From JAFGHJ01 sp964418485 (lineage in GTDB: Bacteria; Hydrothermota; UBA3072), in contig CAYQMH010000001.1 of assembly GCA_964418485.1 (NCBI GenBank), forward strand, positions 1 to 64,000: 64,000 bases of DNA, given 5' to 3'. A program made the translations under genes and the position numbers. Shown here one piece after another: positions 42,891 through 51,528 of the stretch. The notes beneath the pieces were generated by a model. The model saw nothing but the letters and a program-made list of their open reading frames with translations, searched no databases and was not told the origin of the DNA. Position 1 is the first letter of the stretch. Each line of letters opens with the position of its first letter.

Positions 42891-43401
42891 AAGTGATATT
42901 CCATCAGAGCAAATAGACAATCTATATAAAAAACTCGATTCTGAAGCAGAAAGTTCAGGATACCACCTTAATCCAGATGAGGAATTCACAAAAGAACTGG
43001 TGGAGGGTTTGCTTATAAACGAAAAGAGATACGGATACTGGGCATGCCCGTGCAGACTTGCATCTATGGTAAAGGAAAAAGATCTCGATATAATATGCCC
43101 CTGCGATTACAGGGATCCGGATTTAAATGATTATGATACATGTTATTGCGGGCTTTACGTCTCTCAGGCGGTTGTAGACGGAGAAAGAGAGGTAAAGAAA
43201 ATACCGGAGAGAAGGCTTCCGAAAGAGGAAAGAGAAAAAATGAAGAAGGAATCCGGAAATAAATCAGTTGGAATATCGAAGCTGTCGAAACCAGTATGGC
43301 GTTGTAAAGTGTGCGGATATCTTTGCGGACGGGACGAGCCTCCGGGAGTATGTCCTATATGTAAAGCTAAAAAAGAACGTTTCGAGAAATTTTTGGAATG
43401 A
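42883..43401 (+). CDS. Ferredoxin-thioredoxin reductase catalytic domain fused to a rubredoxin-like domain
   Basis: A 172-residue protein. Residues about 10-105 are an FTR catalytic (beta) chain: YGYWACPCRLA (Cys55, Cys57), IICPCDYRDPD (Cys72, Cys74) and DTCYCGLYVS (Cys87, Cys89). That Cys set holds a [4Fe-4S] cluster and the redox disulfide. Residues about 139-171 form a rubredoxin-like knuckle (WRCKVCGYLCGRDEPPGVCP then CKAKKERFEKF), like the tail of rubrerythrin. It should reduce a thioredoxin-fold partner with ferredoxin electrons, and the rubredoxin part may relay electrons. The partner glutaredoxin gene is immediately upstream. Confidence 0.9.
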   Translation: MNESDIPSEQIDNLYKKLDSEAESSGYHLNPDEEFTKELVEGLLINEKRYGYWACPCRLASMVKEKDLDIICPCDYRDPDLNDYDTCYCGLYVSQAVVDGEREVKKIPERRLPKEEREKMKKESGNKSVGISKLSKPVWRCKVCGYLCGRDEPPGVCPICKAKKERFEKFLE

Positions 43402-43487
43402 AAAAGCAGATTGGACGCAGATGAACGCAGATAAAAAAGTAAAAAAGCAAATGAATTTTTTATAGAGGTTTGAGAAGGAAGGGAAAA
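43402..43487 (+). repeat. Periodic repeat inside the sulfur operon
   Basis: Between the FTR and ptsI genes lies attggacgcagatgaacgca (43409-43428), followed by gataaaaaag, a copy of the 11-bp-periodic family. The ptsI ribosome binding site (gagaaggaaggg) is at the right end. Confidence 0.7.
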
Positions 43488-45197
43488 ATGAAAATCTTAA
43501 AAGGCATAAGCGCAAACACCGGTTTAGCTAAAGGTGTTGCTGCTGTTTACAGTGAGGAAGTAGAAGAAAATATTCCTCATTATATGATCGAAGAAGAAAC
43601 AATAGACAGGGAAATTACCCGTCTAAAAGAAGCTTACGGTAAGACTAAAGAGGCAATAGAACAGATGTTGAAAGTTTCCGAGGAAATATTCGGTAAAACG
43701 GGTGAAGATATATTCGCAGCGCATAGTACTATTTTGGAAGATGAAGCATTGTTCGAGGAAATTGTTTCTCTTATAAAGAAGAGACTTATTAACGCGGAGC
43801 ATGCTGTCAATGATGTTTTTGATGCTTACCGGGAGAAATTCAAACAAAAGAATTTCCAACTTTCGGAATTGACCCATGATATTATGGATGTTAGAAATAG
43901 GATTCTTTCATCTTTCGATGGTCTTACAGGGCGTTTCGAATGTAGTTTAAATGAGAGGCAACCTGTGATTGTTGTTTCCAGATCTTTAAGTCCTTCAATG
44001 GTCCTAAATATAGCCCGGAGTGATATGCTTGCTTTTGTGAGCGAAGAAGGAGGTTTTACATCACACGCGACTATACTGGCTCAGAATTTTGGCGTACCTA
44101 TTGTGTTTGGAGTAGATGCCTTAGAAAATATCGAGTGCGGTGACAAAGTTATTGTAGATGCTTCGCTTGGGAAAGTCATAGTAAACCCGGATAAGGAAAC
44201 AGAAAAATATTATGATAAAAAGATAAAAGAAGCAGAGAAACGTAAGCGGTTTTGTATTGTTAAAGAAGGAGAACCTACCCGGACAAAAAGGGGTCTGCGG
44301 CTTAATTTAAAAGCCAACATTAGCCTTCAAGCGGAAATAAAATTGCTTGAGGGGCTGAATTATGATGGAGTTGGACTCCTTAGGTCGGAATTTCTCTTTG
44401 CAAACCGACATAGAGCGCCGTCCGAAGAAGATTGGTTCAGGGTTTATAAAAATATTGCTGAAACTGCAAAAGATAAGAGTGTTAATATAAGGTTGTTGGA
44501 TATTAGTACAGATAAGATGCCGACATATTTACATCTGCCTCCTGGAGAAAATTTTGATCTTGGAATACGCGGAGCAAGAGCTATAGATGTTTTCTATTAT
44601 GCCTATTTAGATCAGATAAAAGCAATACTTCGAGCATCGGTTTACGGAAATTTAAGATTCCTGTATCCTATGATATCCGATATATCCGATATAGAATCAT
44701 TCAGAGAGATAAGAAAAAAAGCAGAAGCTATTTTGCAGGAAGAGAAAAAGAAATATGGTAAATATATAAAGGAAGGAATAATGATAGAGACTCCTGCAGC
44801 GGCAGTTATGTCGGGGACTCTTATGGAATACGTCGATTTCGCAAATATTGGTTCTAATGATCTGCTCCAATATACACTTGCTGCATCGAGGGGAAATCAA
44901 ATAATTGAAAAAAAATATCATATTCTTCATCCTTCTCTTGTTCGTCTTATGGAGATCATTGTTAAAGAAACCCGAAAATACAAAAAAGAGATATGCCTAT
45001 GCGGAGAAATTGCCAGTTTTGAAGAATTCTATCCTCTGTTTTTAAGCATCGGCATTAACAGTTTCAGCGTGGAAGCGTCGAAGCTTAGCGATATAAAATG
45101 TAACTTATTACACCTTGAGAAACCCGATAAATCATACCTGGAGAAATTTTACGAAAATCTTGAGAAAGATGATATCGAGAAGTTTCTCAGAGGTTAA
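43488..45197 (+). CDS. ptsI: Phosphoenolpyruvate-protein phosphotransferase (PTS enzyme I)
   Basis: A 569-residue enzyme I that takes phosphate from PEP onto a His and passes it to HPr. The phospho-His193 lies in EEGGFTSHATILAQ; the PEP-binding barrel shows GLLRSEFLF, IRLLDISTDKM, MIETPAAAVM, NIGSNDLLQYTLAASRG and the active Cys in CLCGEIAS. The canonical IRTLDIGGDK is IRLLDISTDK here. I use ATG 43488; a TTG lies 18 bp upstream. No HPr or enzyme II gene is in the window, so it may belong to a regulatory PTS or serve partners elsewhere. It is last in the operon, before a strong terminator. Confidence 0.92.
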   Translation: MKILKGISANTGLAKGVAAVYSEEVEENIPHYMIEEETIDREITRLKEAYGKTKEAIEQMLKVSEEIFGKTGEDIFAAHSTILEDEALFEEIVSLIKKRLINAEHAVNDVFDAYREKFKQKNFQLSELTHDIMDVRNRILSSFDGLTGRFECSLNERQPVIVVSRSLSPSMVLNIARSDMLAFVSEEGGFTSHATILAQNFGVPIVFGVDALENIECGDKVIVDASLGKVIVNPDKETEKYYDKKIKEAEKRKRFCIVKEGEPTRTKRGLRLNLKANISLQAEIKLLEGLNYDGVGLLRSEFLFANRHRAPSEEDWFRVYKNIAETAKDKSVNIRLLDISTDKMPTYLHLPPGENFDLGIRGARAIDVFYYAYLDQIKAILRASVYGNLRFLYPMISDISDIESFREIRKKAEAILQEEKKKYGKYIKEGIMIETPAAAVMSGTLMEYVDFANIGSNDLLQYTLAASRGNQIIEKKYHILHPSLVRLMEIIVKETRKYKKEICLCGEIASFEEFYPLFLSIGINSFSVEASKLSDIKCNLLHLEKPDKSYLEKFYENLEKDDIEKFLRG

Positions 45198-45256
45198 ATT
45201 CATACATTGGCTATTTAAGATGTAGTGGGGTTTTGTTGTTCGATTTTTTTTGCGAA

Positions 45257-45286
45257 AAAAAAGCGGAGAAATTCTCCGCTTTTTTT
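45257..45286. terminator. Bidirectional intrinsic terminator
   Basis: GCGGAG (45263-45268) pairs with CTCCGC (45274-45279), flanked by eight A before and seven T after. It lies between convergent ptsI and the secreted-protein gene. Confidence 0.9.
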
Positions 45287-45314
45287 ATTCGAAAGTCGTT
45301 ATTTCTCTTTTTCT

Positions 45315-47291
45315 TTAGTTTATCAAGATTATCTTTATCTTTTCGTCGATTTCCTGTCCTTGCATTACAACAAAGTAGATATCGCTCGCGAGTTTCAAAT
45401 TCTTCAGCGACAAAGGATGGTACCCGCGTTCCACGATTCCGTTAAGAAGTGTTCCCGCTTCCCTTCCTAATTTGTCGTATACCTTTACCGTTATTTCGCC
45501 TTTTTTTGCCACCTCGCAAAGAATCTCTCCGCTTCCGAAGCTCGCGCTTATACCGGAAACAGAAGGGGCTTCCGCGATGCCTCCTTCTGCTACGACTTCG
45601 ATGTCAACCGTAGCGCTAAGTGTATCGACGAGATTTTCGGATACCCACATTACCTCTACCGTAACGGTTTCCTCGGTACTTCCCGCGGTAAACTCTGTGT
45701 ACACTTCACCTTCACTGTCTGTTACACCGCTTGTGGGATTTACCGAACCATCTCCGATTATAACATCAAAGCTAAGCTCTTCGCCCGCGAGACCAGCCCC
45801 TTCTTTTTCAAGATATGCTCTCAATTCTAAAGTCTCACCGAAGCTGATTGTGTCACTATCGGAAAATAAGGAAAGTCCGTCGGCGCTTATCCAGTTGCTT
45901 CTGTCGAACCATGCCATCTGTTCGGGCCAGTTGACGTATAGTATGCCGTATATTCCGTCCGCTATCCTTTCGATGCAGGGCTTTACGTTCGCGCGCGGGA
46001 CGTTATCGGCAAAAGAATCCGGCGTAGTCCATGAGCTTAAATTATAACTTCTATGCCTGTAAATACCTTCGGCGAATGTACCTGTCGTTTGATATACTGC
46101 TCCGAATCCGTCTCCTCCTCTTGCCGTGACGTCATTTACTAAGCTCTGAATATCGGACCCAGACAATATAGTTCCCACGGCCCAATTGGTTCCACTGTTA
46201 CTGGTAATATAATATCTTACATCATAGGTGGGTGAATTATAGAAGGGATAAACGATCATGACGGTATCCCCGTAGGCACCTATGGATGTCACATAGTCGG
46301 CGTTAGTGCCGAGAACCGAACTAGTCGGATAAACGGTCCAACTTGACCAACCGCCAATAAAATAAAGCTCGTTGTCTGTTCCGATATACGAAGCCCACAT
46401 TTTGTTTGGATATGCGCAGCAGGCGTCGAGTCCTCTATCCGCGTCTGCCACAGGAGGATTGAAAGCAGTCCAGGATACTGCCAATGTGTCGTCATTATTA
46501 TAATATAGTCTCAGAGAATCGTTTTGCATAATGGCGAAGTAAAACAGATATTGGGGAGTAGGATGGGCGTCATTGCTGGTCAGCGATATCTCTCTTAAGC
46601 CGGATGTTTCGTTGATTATCGTTTGATAGCTATATACCCCATCGCTGCTGCCGTCGCTTGTGAAAAATCTTCTTATGCGGCCGACATTATTAGGTGTGTT
46701 ATATGTATAAGCCAGGTAAAAGCGGTTTTTTAAAACGGCACCGTCTATATCTATCAAATAATTGGGATTCGTAGTCCAAACATATGTCTCTGCCCAGGTT
46801 TTTCCCGTGTCGAGTGATATGTTCACAGTGAATTTATAATTTGACGGTCCATTCCTGTGAAGAAGAGCGGCAAGCAGATGTCCGTTGGAATTGTCCACGT
46901 CGAAATCAATATCCACGATCGAGTCTACAGTACCGACTCGAGCATCCCCCGCCCACCTTAAGGATATTTTTACCGGGTTTTTCCATTGTATGCCTATAGC
47001 TGCGTTGTCTAATTCGGGTGAAGTTTTCAGCAACTCTATCGCTTCCTCGTGGTTTCCACTGTTCCATGTTTCTTCTATGCGGTTGGCTTGTAACAGGTTT
47101 TCTCCGTCGCATTCGATATCAATAATGGCGTTTGATTTTTCGTAAGTGGTTAAATTTTCGAGTGTTAGTGAGAGGGGCGAACTTTCAGTTGGAATTATAG
47201 CCGGAATGTCATAATTTCCTTGGTTATCAGTTGATGCCAATACTGCAAAGGAGAACAGCAAACATGCAAAAAAAACCGGTAACTTTTTCAT
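45315..47291 (-). CDS. Secreted protein with BNR-like repeats, Ig-like domain and type IX-like sorting tail
   Basis: A 658-residue exported protein. The Sec signal is MKKLPVFFACLLFSFAVLAS. The middle (about 100-480) has Asp/Trp-rich repeats such as SLDTGKTWAETYVW and SNSGTNWAVGTILS, reminiscent of sialidase-type BNR propellers. About 480-570 is a bacterial Ig-like (Big_1-type) domain. The last 80 residues (KGEITVKVYDKLGREAGTLL, SDIYFVVMQ) match a type IX secretion C-terminal sorting or FlgD-like Ig domain. The ATG follows aaggagg. It is probably a cell-surface protein; the ligand or substrate is unknown. It is a single-gene unit. Confidence 0.75.
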   Translation of the reverse strand: MKKLPVFFACLLFSFAVLASTDNQGNYDIPAIIPTESSPLSLTLENLTTYEKSNAIIDIECDGENLLQANRIEETWNSGNHEEAIELLKTSPELDNAAIGIQWKNPVKISLRWAGDARVGTVDSIVDIDFDVDNSNGHLLAALLHRNGPSNYKFTVNISLDTGKTWAETYVWTTNPNYLIDIDGAVLKNRFYLAYTYNTPNNVGRIRRFFTSDGSSDGVYSYQTIINETSGLREISLTSNDAHPTPQYLFYFAIMQNDSLRLYYNNDDTLAVSWTAFNPPVADADRGLDACCAYPNKMWASYIGTDNELYFIGGWSSWTVYPTSSVLGTNADYVTSIGAYGDTVMIVYPFYNSPTYDVRYYITSNSGTNWAVGTILSGSDIQSLVNDVTARGGDGFGAVYQTTGTFAEGIYRHRSYNLSSWTTPDSFADNVPRANVKPCIERIADGIYGILYVNWPEQMAWFDRSNWISADGLSLFSDSDTISFGETLELRAYLEKEGAGLAGEELSFDVIIGDGSVNPTSGVTDSEGEVYTEFTAGSTEETVTVEVMWVSENLVDTLSATVDIEVVAEGGIAEAPSVSGISASFGSGEILCEVAKKGEITVKVYDKLGREAGTLLNGIVERGYHPLSLKNLKLASDIYFVVMQGQEIDEKIKIILIN

Positions 47292-47322
47292 AACGAACCT
47301 CCTTAACTGTTTATATTAAACA

Positions 47323-47350
47323 AATATAATTAAGAAGACATAGATGTCAA
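47323..47350 (-). promoter_or_regulatory. Promoter of the secreted-protein gene
   Basis: On the reverse strand TTGACA (47345-47350), 16-bp spacer, TATATT (47323-47328), about 30 bp before the start codon. Confidence 0.7.
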
Positions 47351-47471
47351 GGCAAACGTGTGTATTTCTAAATTTTAATTGACTGCCCTCCCAAAATTTT
47401 TTCGACAACACATTGAACCTTATTTGTTACAAGCATTATAAAAGTTTTTTACGTGATATTACTGTTCGCCA

Positions 47472-47702
47472 GTATTTGTAGAGTCAGAGGGATTACTGTT
47501 CGAGAAAGACGTGGTCAATTTCCAAAAGTAGAGGAAATTGCCACTCGGCTCTCGGGCTTGTCCCGTGGAATAGAAAAACTATTCGTGAGGTAAGCTATTC
47601 CACGGGATGAACTCCTTTTGAAATGCAAGCATTTCAAAAGACCATGCCCGCTCACCCTCCGAGACGCTTTCCTGGACGGCAATCCCTCTGATTCTCGCCG
47701 AC
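47472..47702. repeat. Composite palindromic intergenic element, single copy
   Basis: A 231-bp element with imperfect terminal inverted repeats: TCAGAGGGATT (47484-47494) matches the complement of 47681-47691 perfectly, then partial matching continues for about 17 bp. Inside are three further hairpins: aatttcc/ggaaatt (47518-47539), a perfect 13-bp stem at 47561-47573/47595-47607, and a perfect 12-bp stem at 47615-47626/47629-47640. It encodes no protein. A related array is at 57250-57666, sharing CTGTTCGAGAAAGACGTGG and continuing gtcaatttcc. Confidence 0.75.
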
Positions 47703-47757
47703 TTAATTAATAAAAAAAATGGGGGGCAGGCAAATAAATTTTAAGTCTTGACAAGCT

Positions 47758-47785
47758 CGGGTTGATGTCTACACTTTATAATAGT
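47758..47785 (+). promoter_or_regulatory. Possible promoter of the korAB operon
   Basis: TTGACA (47758-47763), 16-bp spacer, TACACT (47780-47785), about 50 bp before the start. The -10 is weak; tataat further downstream (47787-47792) is too far from this -35. Confidence 0.45.
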
Positions 47786-47836
47786 TAAAGAAAGATTATT
47801 TTCGTTGCTTGTGCTTCGGATTTTAAAGGAGTGAAA

Positions 47837-49540
47837 ATGAAAGATATTTCAATTGTTTTGTGCGGTGAAGCCGGTCAGGGTATTCAAACTGTAGAGAAGA
47901 TACTCGTTTCTGTACTTAAACGTTCAGGTTATTTTGTTTTTGCCGCGAGAGAGTTTATGTCCAGAATAAGAGGAGGAAGTAACTCTACCGAGATTAGAGT
48001 ATCCGATAAGCCCGTTAATTCCTTTGTTGAAAAAATAGATGTTTTGATTCCGCTGGACGGGAAAGCGGTCGACCATGTAAAGTGGAGAATAGGCGAGAAT
48101 ACGATAATACTCGGTAAAAAGGAATTTATACAAGGTAAATCTGGAAAGACATTTGAGGTTCCTTTTATCGAGTTGGCAAAAGAAGCAGGTAATAAGCTTT
48201 ACGCGAATACCGTCACGGTGGGACTTCTTTCCGGTATGCTCAGCGTAGATTTCTCGCATACGAAAGATTTTATAAGCGATTTTTTCAAGAAAAAGGGCAA
48301 GGAAATCATTAAGGGGAATGTCGAAGCTGCTAAAAAAGGCTATGAAATAGCAGAAAAACTGGTTAAAGAGAATAAGATTGACTTCAAGATAAAAAAGAAT
48401 GAAAAGGCAAAGGATAATTCGCTTGTAAGCGGTACCGATCTGGTCTCCTTAGGGGCAATAGCTGGGGGGTGCAATTTTATTTCTTCCTATCCGATGTCTC
48501 CTTCGACCGGAGTCCTCACCTTTCTTTCATCCAAGCAGGAAGAGTTTGGGATAATAGCCGAACAGGCGGAAAGCGAGATATCCGCTATTAATATGGTGCT
48601 GGGAGCAAGTTACGCGGGAGCAAGAGGAATGGTAACTACCTCAGGAGGCGGTTTTGCTTTGATGGTCGAGGGATTAAGTCTTGCCGGGATACTTGAAACT
48701 CCGGTAGTGATACATCTTGCGCAGAGACCGGGTCCGGCGACCGGTCTTCCTACGAGGAGTGAACAGGGTGATTTGCTTTTTGCCCTTTTTTCCGGGCATG
48801 GAGAATTTCCGAGGATAATTTTTGCTCCCGGCAAAACGGAAGACATTTTTAATCTCAGCAGGATAGCTTTTGACCTGGCGGATAAGTTTCAAGTTCCGGT
48901 TATTATAATGACCGACCAGTATCTCCTTGATTCTTCTTTTTTAACTCCTTCGATCGATGTATCGAAGTATAAGAATAAAAAATACATAGTTAAAACGTAT
49001 AAAGGTTATAAACGTTATAAGTTAACAAAGAACGGAATAAGCCCCAGAGGTATTCCGGGTTACGGTAGGGGATTAGTGGTTGTGGATAGCGACGAGCACG
49101 ACGAAGAAGGACATATAACCGAAGACCTCGATTTTAGAATAAAAATAGTGGATAAGAGACTTAAAAAAATGGATTTAATTAAGAAAGAGATAGAATCTCC
49201 GGAGTTAATCGGGAATAAAAATTATAAAACACTTGTGATAGGATGGGGCTCCACGTATTACGGAATAAGTGAAGCTTTAAAACGACTCGACGACAGAGAT
49301 ATCGCACTCCTGCATTACAGGCAGGTTTATCCCCTGCATCCTGATACTGAAAAATATCTTGCCAAGGCGAAAAAAACGATTATTGTCGAAAACAATGCCA
49401 CCTCTCAGTTTGCCAGACTAATTAAGATGGAAACCGGAATACATATAGATAAATCGATATTAAAGTACAACGGGCTGCCTTTTGGTGTGGAGGAAATCGT
49501 GAAGGAAGTTCGAAAAATCGAGAAAAAGGAGGTTGGATGA
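47837..49540 (+). CDS. 2-oxoacid:ferredoxin oxidoreductase, gamma-alpha fusion subunit (KOR type)
   Basis: A 567-residue fused subunit. The gamma part (about 1-190) has CGEAGQGIQTVEKILV and FAAREFMSRIRGGSNSTEIR. The alpha part (from about 200) has GAIAGGCNFISSYPMSPSTG, EQAESEISAINMVLGASYAG, TTSGGGFALMVEGLSLAG and RPGPATGLPTRSEQGDLLFA. The gamma-alpha fusion with this motif set is typical of 2-oxoglutarate-type ferredoxin oxidoreductases. I use ATG 47837 (aaagga upstream) rather than GTG 47831. It is coupled to the beta subunit gene. The exact oxoacid is not certain. Confidence 0.9.
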   Translation: MKDISIVLCGEAGQGIQTVEKILVSVLKRSGYFVFAAREFMSRIRGGSNSTEIRVSDKPVNSFVEKIDVLIPLDGKAVDHVKWRIGENTIILGKKEFIQGKSGKTFEVPFIELAKEAGNKLYANTVTVGLLSGMLSVDFSHTKDFISDFFKKKGKEIIKGNVEAAKKGYEIAEKLVKENKIDFKIKKNEKAKDNSLVSGTDLVSLGAIAGGCNFISSYPMSPSTGVLTFLSSKQEEFGIIAEQAESEISAINMVLGASYAGARGMVTTSGGGFALMVEGLSLAGILETPVVIHLAQRPGPATGLPTRSEQGDLLFALFSGHGEFPRIIFAPGKTEDIFNLSRIAFDLADKFQVPVIIMTDQYLLDSSFLTPSIDVSKYKNKKYIVKTYKGYKRYKLTKNGISPRGIPGYGRGLVVVDSDEHDEEGHITEDLDFRIKIVDKRLKKMDLIKKEIESPELIGNKNYKTLVIGWGSTYYGISEALKRLDDRDIALLHYRQVYPLHPDTEKYLAKAKKTIIVENNATSQFARLIKMETGIHIDKSILKYNGLPFGVEEIVKEVRKIEKKEVG

Positions 49541-50403
49541 TGGACACGAAAATCTTTGACATGGGTAAGATAGATATAGCATGGTGTCCCGGCTGCGGGA
49601 ATTTCAGCATCCTTAAGATATTAAAAGATACGTTATCGGACCTGGATATAAAACCTGAAGGACTGGTTATGGTTTCGGGGATAGGCCAGGCGGCAAAAAT
49701 ACCTCATTACTTAAAAGCGAATGCATTCAACGGTTTACATGGCAGGGCTCTTCCTCCTGCAACCGCGATAAAGGCTGTAAACAGGAAGTTGGTTGTAATC
49801 GCGGAGAGCGGTGACGGCGATATGTACGGCGAAGGCGGCAATCATTTCCTGCACACAATAAGAAGGAACCCGGATATTACGAATATCGTTCACAACAATA
49901 TGGTATACGGACTTACCAAAGGCCAGGCGTCTCCTACAAGCATGCAGGGTTTTAAAACACCGGTTCAGCCGGGCGGAGTCATTCTTGAACCTTTTAATCC
50001 GCTGGCTGTCGCGATCGGTCTGGGTGCTTCTTTTGTATCGCGCGCCTATTCGGATGATATCAAAGAGACTAAGGAGATAATAAAAAAAGCAATAAAGCAT
50101 AAGGGATATGCGCTTGTCGATTTACTTCATCCCTGCGTAACGTTTAACAAGTTTAATAACAGAAAATGGTTTAAAGAACATACTTATTATTTGAAAGAAG
50201 AGCATGACCCAACCGACAGGAATAAAGCTTTCAAGAAGGCAACGGAAATTGATAAACTTGCCCTTGGTGTGTTTTATATAAATAAAGCCAATAAGCCTTT
50301 CGAAGAAAAGCTGGTTGCTTATAGAAAGAATAAGAAACCTATGTTTGAAAGAGAAGTAGATTTTGAGAAATTGGAAAATTTGATAGAATCAAAAAAGGGT
50401 TAA
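49537..50403 (+). CDS. 2-oxoacid:ferredoxin oxidoreductase, beta subunit (KOR type)
   Basis: The 288-residue thiamine-diphosphate subunit. It shows DIAWCPGCGNFSIL, SGIGQAAKIPHY, FNGLHGRALPPATAIK, GDGDMYGEGGNHFLH and NNMVYGLTKGQASPTS. The CPGCG pair and a later Cys (HPCVTF) bind the [4Fe-4S] cluster. ATG overlaps the alpha stop by 4 bp. No separate delta ferredoxin gene is present, as is normal for this type. Confidence 0.92.
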   Translation: MMDTKIFDMGKIDIAWCPGCGNFSILKILKDTLSDLDIKPEGLVMVSGIGQAAKIPHYLKANAFNGLHGRALPPATAIKAVNRKLVVIAESGDGDMYGEGGNHFLHTIRRNPDITNIVHNNMVYGLTKGQASPTSMQGFKTPVQPGGVILEPFNPLAVAIGLGASFVSRAYSDDIKETKEIIKKAIKHKGYALVDLLHPCVTFNKFNNRKWFKEHTYYLKEEHDPTDRNKAFKKATEIDKLALGVFYINKANKPFEEKLVAYRKNKKPMFEREVDFEKLENLIESKKG

Positions 50404-50416
50404 ACATTAAGAATAT

Positions 50417-51478
50417 ATGAAAAAGTTAAAAATAGCTTTTTTCGATGCAAAGCCATACGATATAAATTTCTTTAACGAAGCGAACAAGAAATTCCGCTTT
50501 GATATTAAGTATTTTCAAAGTCATCTTTCCGAAAACAATATTGTTGTTACTAAAGGCGCTGATGCCATCTGCATTTTTGTTAATGATAGGATTAATAGAA
50601 AAATCGCGGATGAATTGTACAATAACGGCATAACTCTTATAGCTCTTCGTTCCGCGGGTTACAATAATGTAAACTTAAAAGCTGTTTTCGGAAGAATTCA
50701 TGTGGTCAGGGTTCCCGACTATTCTCCTAACGCGGTTGCCGAACATACGGTTGGTCTGATATTGTCTTTGAACAGAAAAATTCATAAAGCATATTACAGG
50801 ACCCGGGACAGTAATTTCAATATAAACGGTCTTTTAGGTTTTGATATGGCCGGGAAAACGGCCGGAATTATAGGAACCGGCAAGATAGGAATTGTTGTTT
50901 GTAAGATTCTAAAAGGCTTCGATATGAAAGTAATCGCCTACGACAAGTTTCCTGATAAAAAGAATGAAAAGAAATACGGTTTTTCTTATGTGAGTTTGAA
51001 TACGCTATATAAACAATCGGACATTATAACCCTGCATTGCCCCCTCACACCAGAGACAATGCATATAATCGATAAAAAGAGTATTGAAAAAATGAAGGAC
51101 GGAGTTATGATAATAAATACAGGCAGGGGAAAGCTTATAAATACGGTAGATCTAATAGCAGCTTTAAAGAAGGAAAAAATAGGCAGCGCGGGGCTGGACG
51201 TTTATGAAGAAGAATCGGAATATTTCTTCGAAGATTATTCAAGTACTATAATTGGTGATGATGTGTTAGCAAGACTGCTTACTTTTCCTAATGTGTTAAT
51301 AACTTCTCATCAGGGATTTTTTACGAAAGAAGCGCTACAGAATATAGCTAAAACTACTCTTACAAACATTAAGCTTTATTTCGAGGAGAATAAACTGCCA
51401 AATGAAATTTGTTATCGTTGCTCGGAATTCGGCTCTGGTAAACCCTGCAGGAAAGATAAAACCGGAAGTTGTTTTTAG
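50417..51478 (+). CDS. D-lactate dehydrogenase-like 2-hydroxyacid dehydrogenase with Cys-rich tail
   Basis: A 353-residue NAD-dependent D-2-hydroxyacid dehydrogenase. It has ALRSAGYNNVNL (substrate Arg78), VPDYSPNAVAEHTVGLIL, the NAD site GTGKIG (153-158), HCPLTPETMHII, NTGRGKLINT, GLDVYEEE (Glu) and the catalytic His in ITSHQGFFT. These fit the LdhA group. The last 25 residues add a tail with CX2CX8CX7C (Cys332, 335, 344, 352), unlike common LdhA proteins. It lies 13 bp after korB, so it probably reduces the same oxoacid that the oxidoreductase handles, or makes D-lactate (inference). Confidence 0.85.
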   Translation: MKKLKIAFFDAKPYDINFFNEANKKFRFDIKYFQSHLSENNIVVTKGADAICIFVNDRINRKIADELYNNGITLIALRSAGYNNVNLKAVFGRIHVVRVPDYSPNAVAEHTVGLILSLNRKIHKAYYRTRDSNFNINGLLGFDMAGKTAGIIGTGKIGIVVCKILKGFDMKVIAYDKFPDKKNEKKYGFSYVSLNTLYKQSDIITLHCPLTPETMHIIDKKSIEKMKDGVMIINTGRGKLINTVDLIAALKKEKIGSAGLDVYEEESEYFFEDYSSTIIGDDVLARLLTFPNVLITSHQGFFTKEALQNIAKTTLTNIKLYFEENKLPNEICYRCSEFGSGKPCRKDKTGSCF

Positions 51479-51528
51479 TTTTTGGGGACAGGGATGGGGT
51501 TCTAGCTTCTAGCTTCTGAATTCTTCTA

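Noticed and set aside
47472..47702. tRNA or known riboswitch at the palindromic element
   Set aside because: No T-loop (GTTCRANNC) with CCA-side acceptor pairing and no riboswitch core I recognise; the inverted ends and the second nested copy fit a repeat element better.
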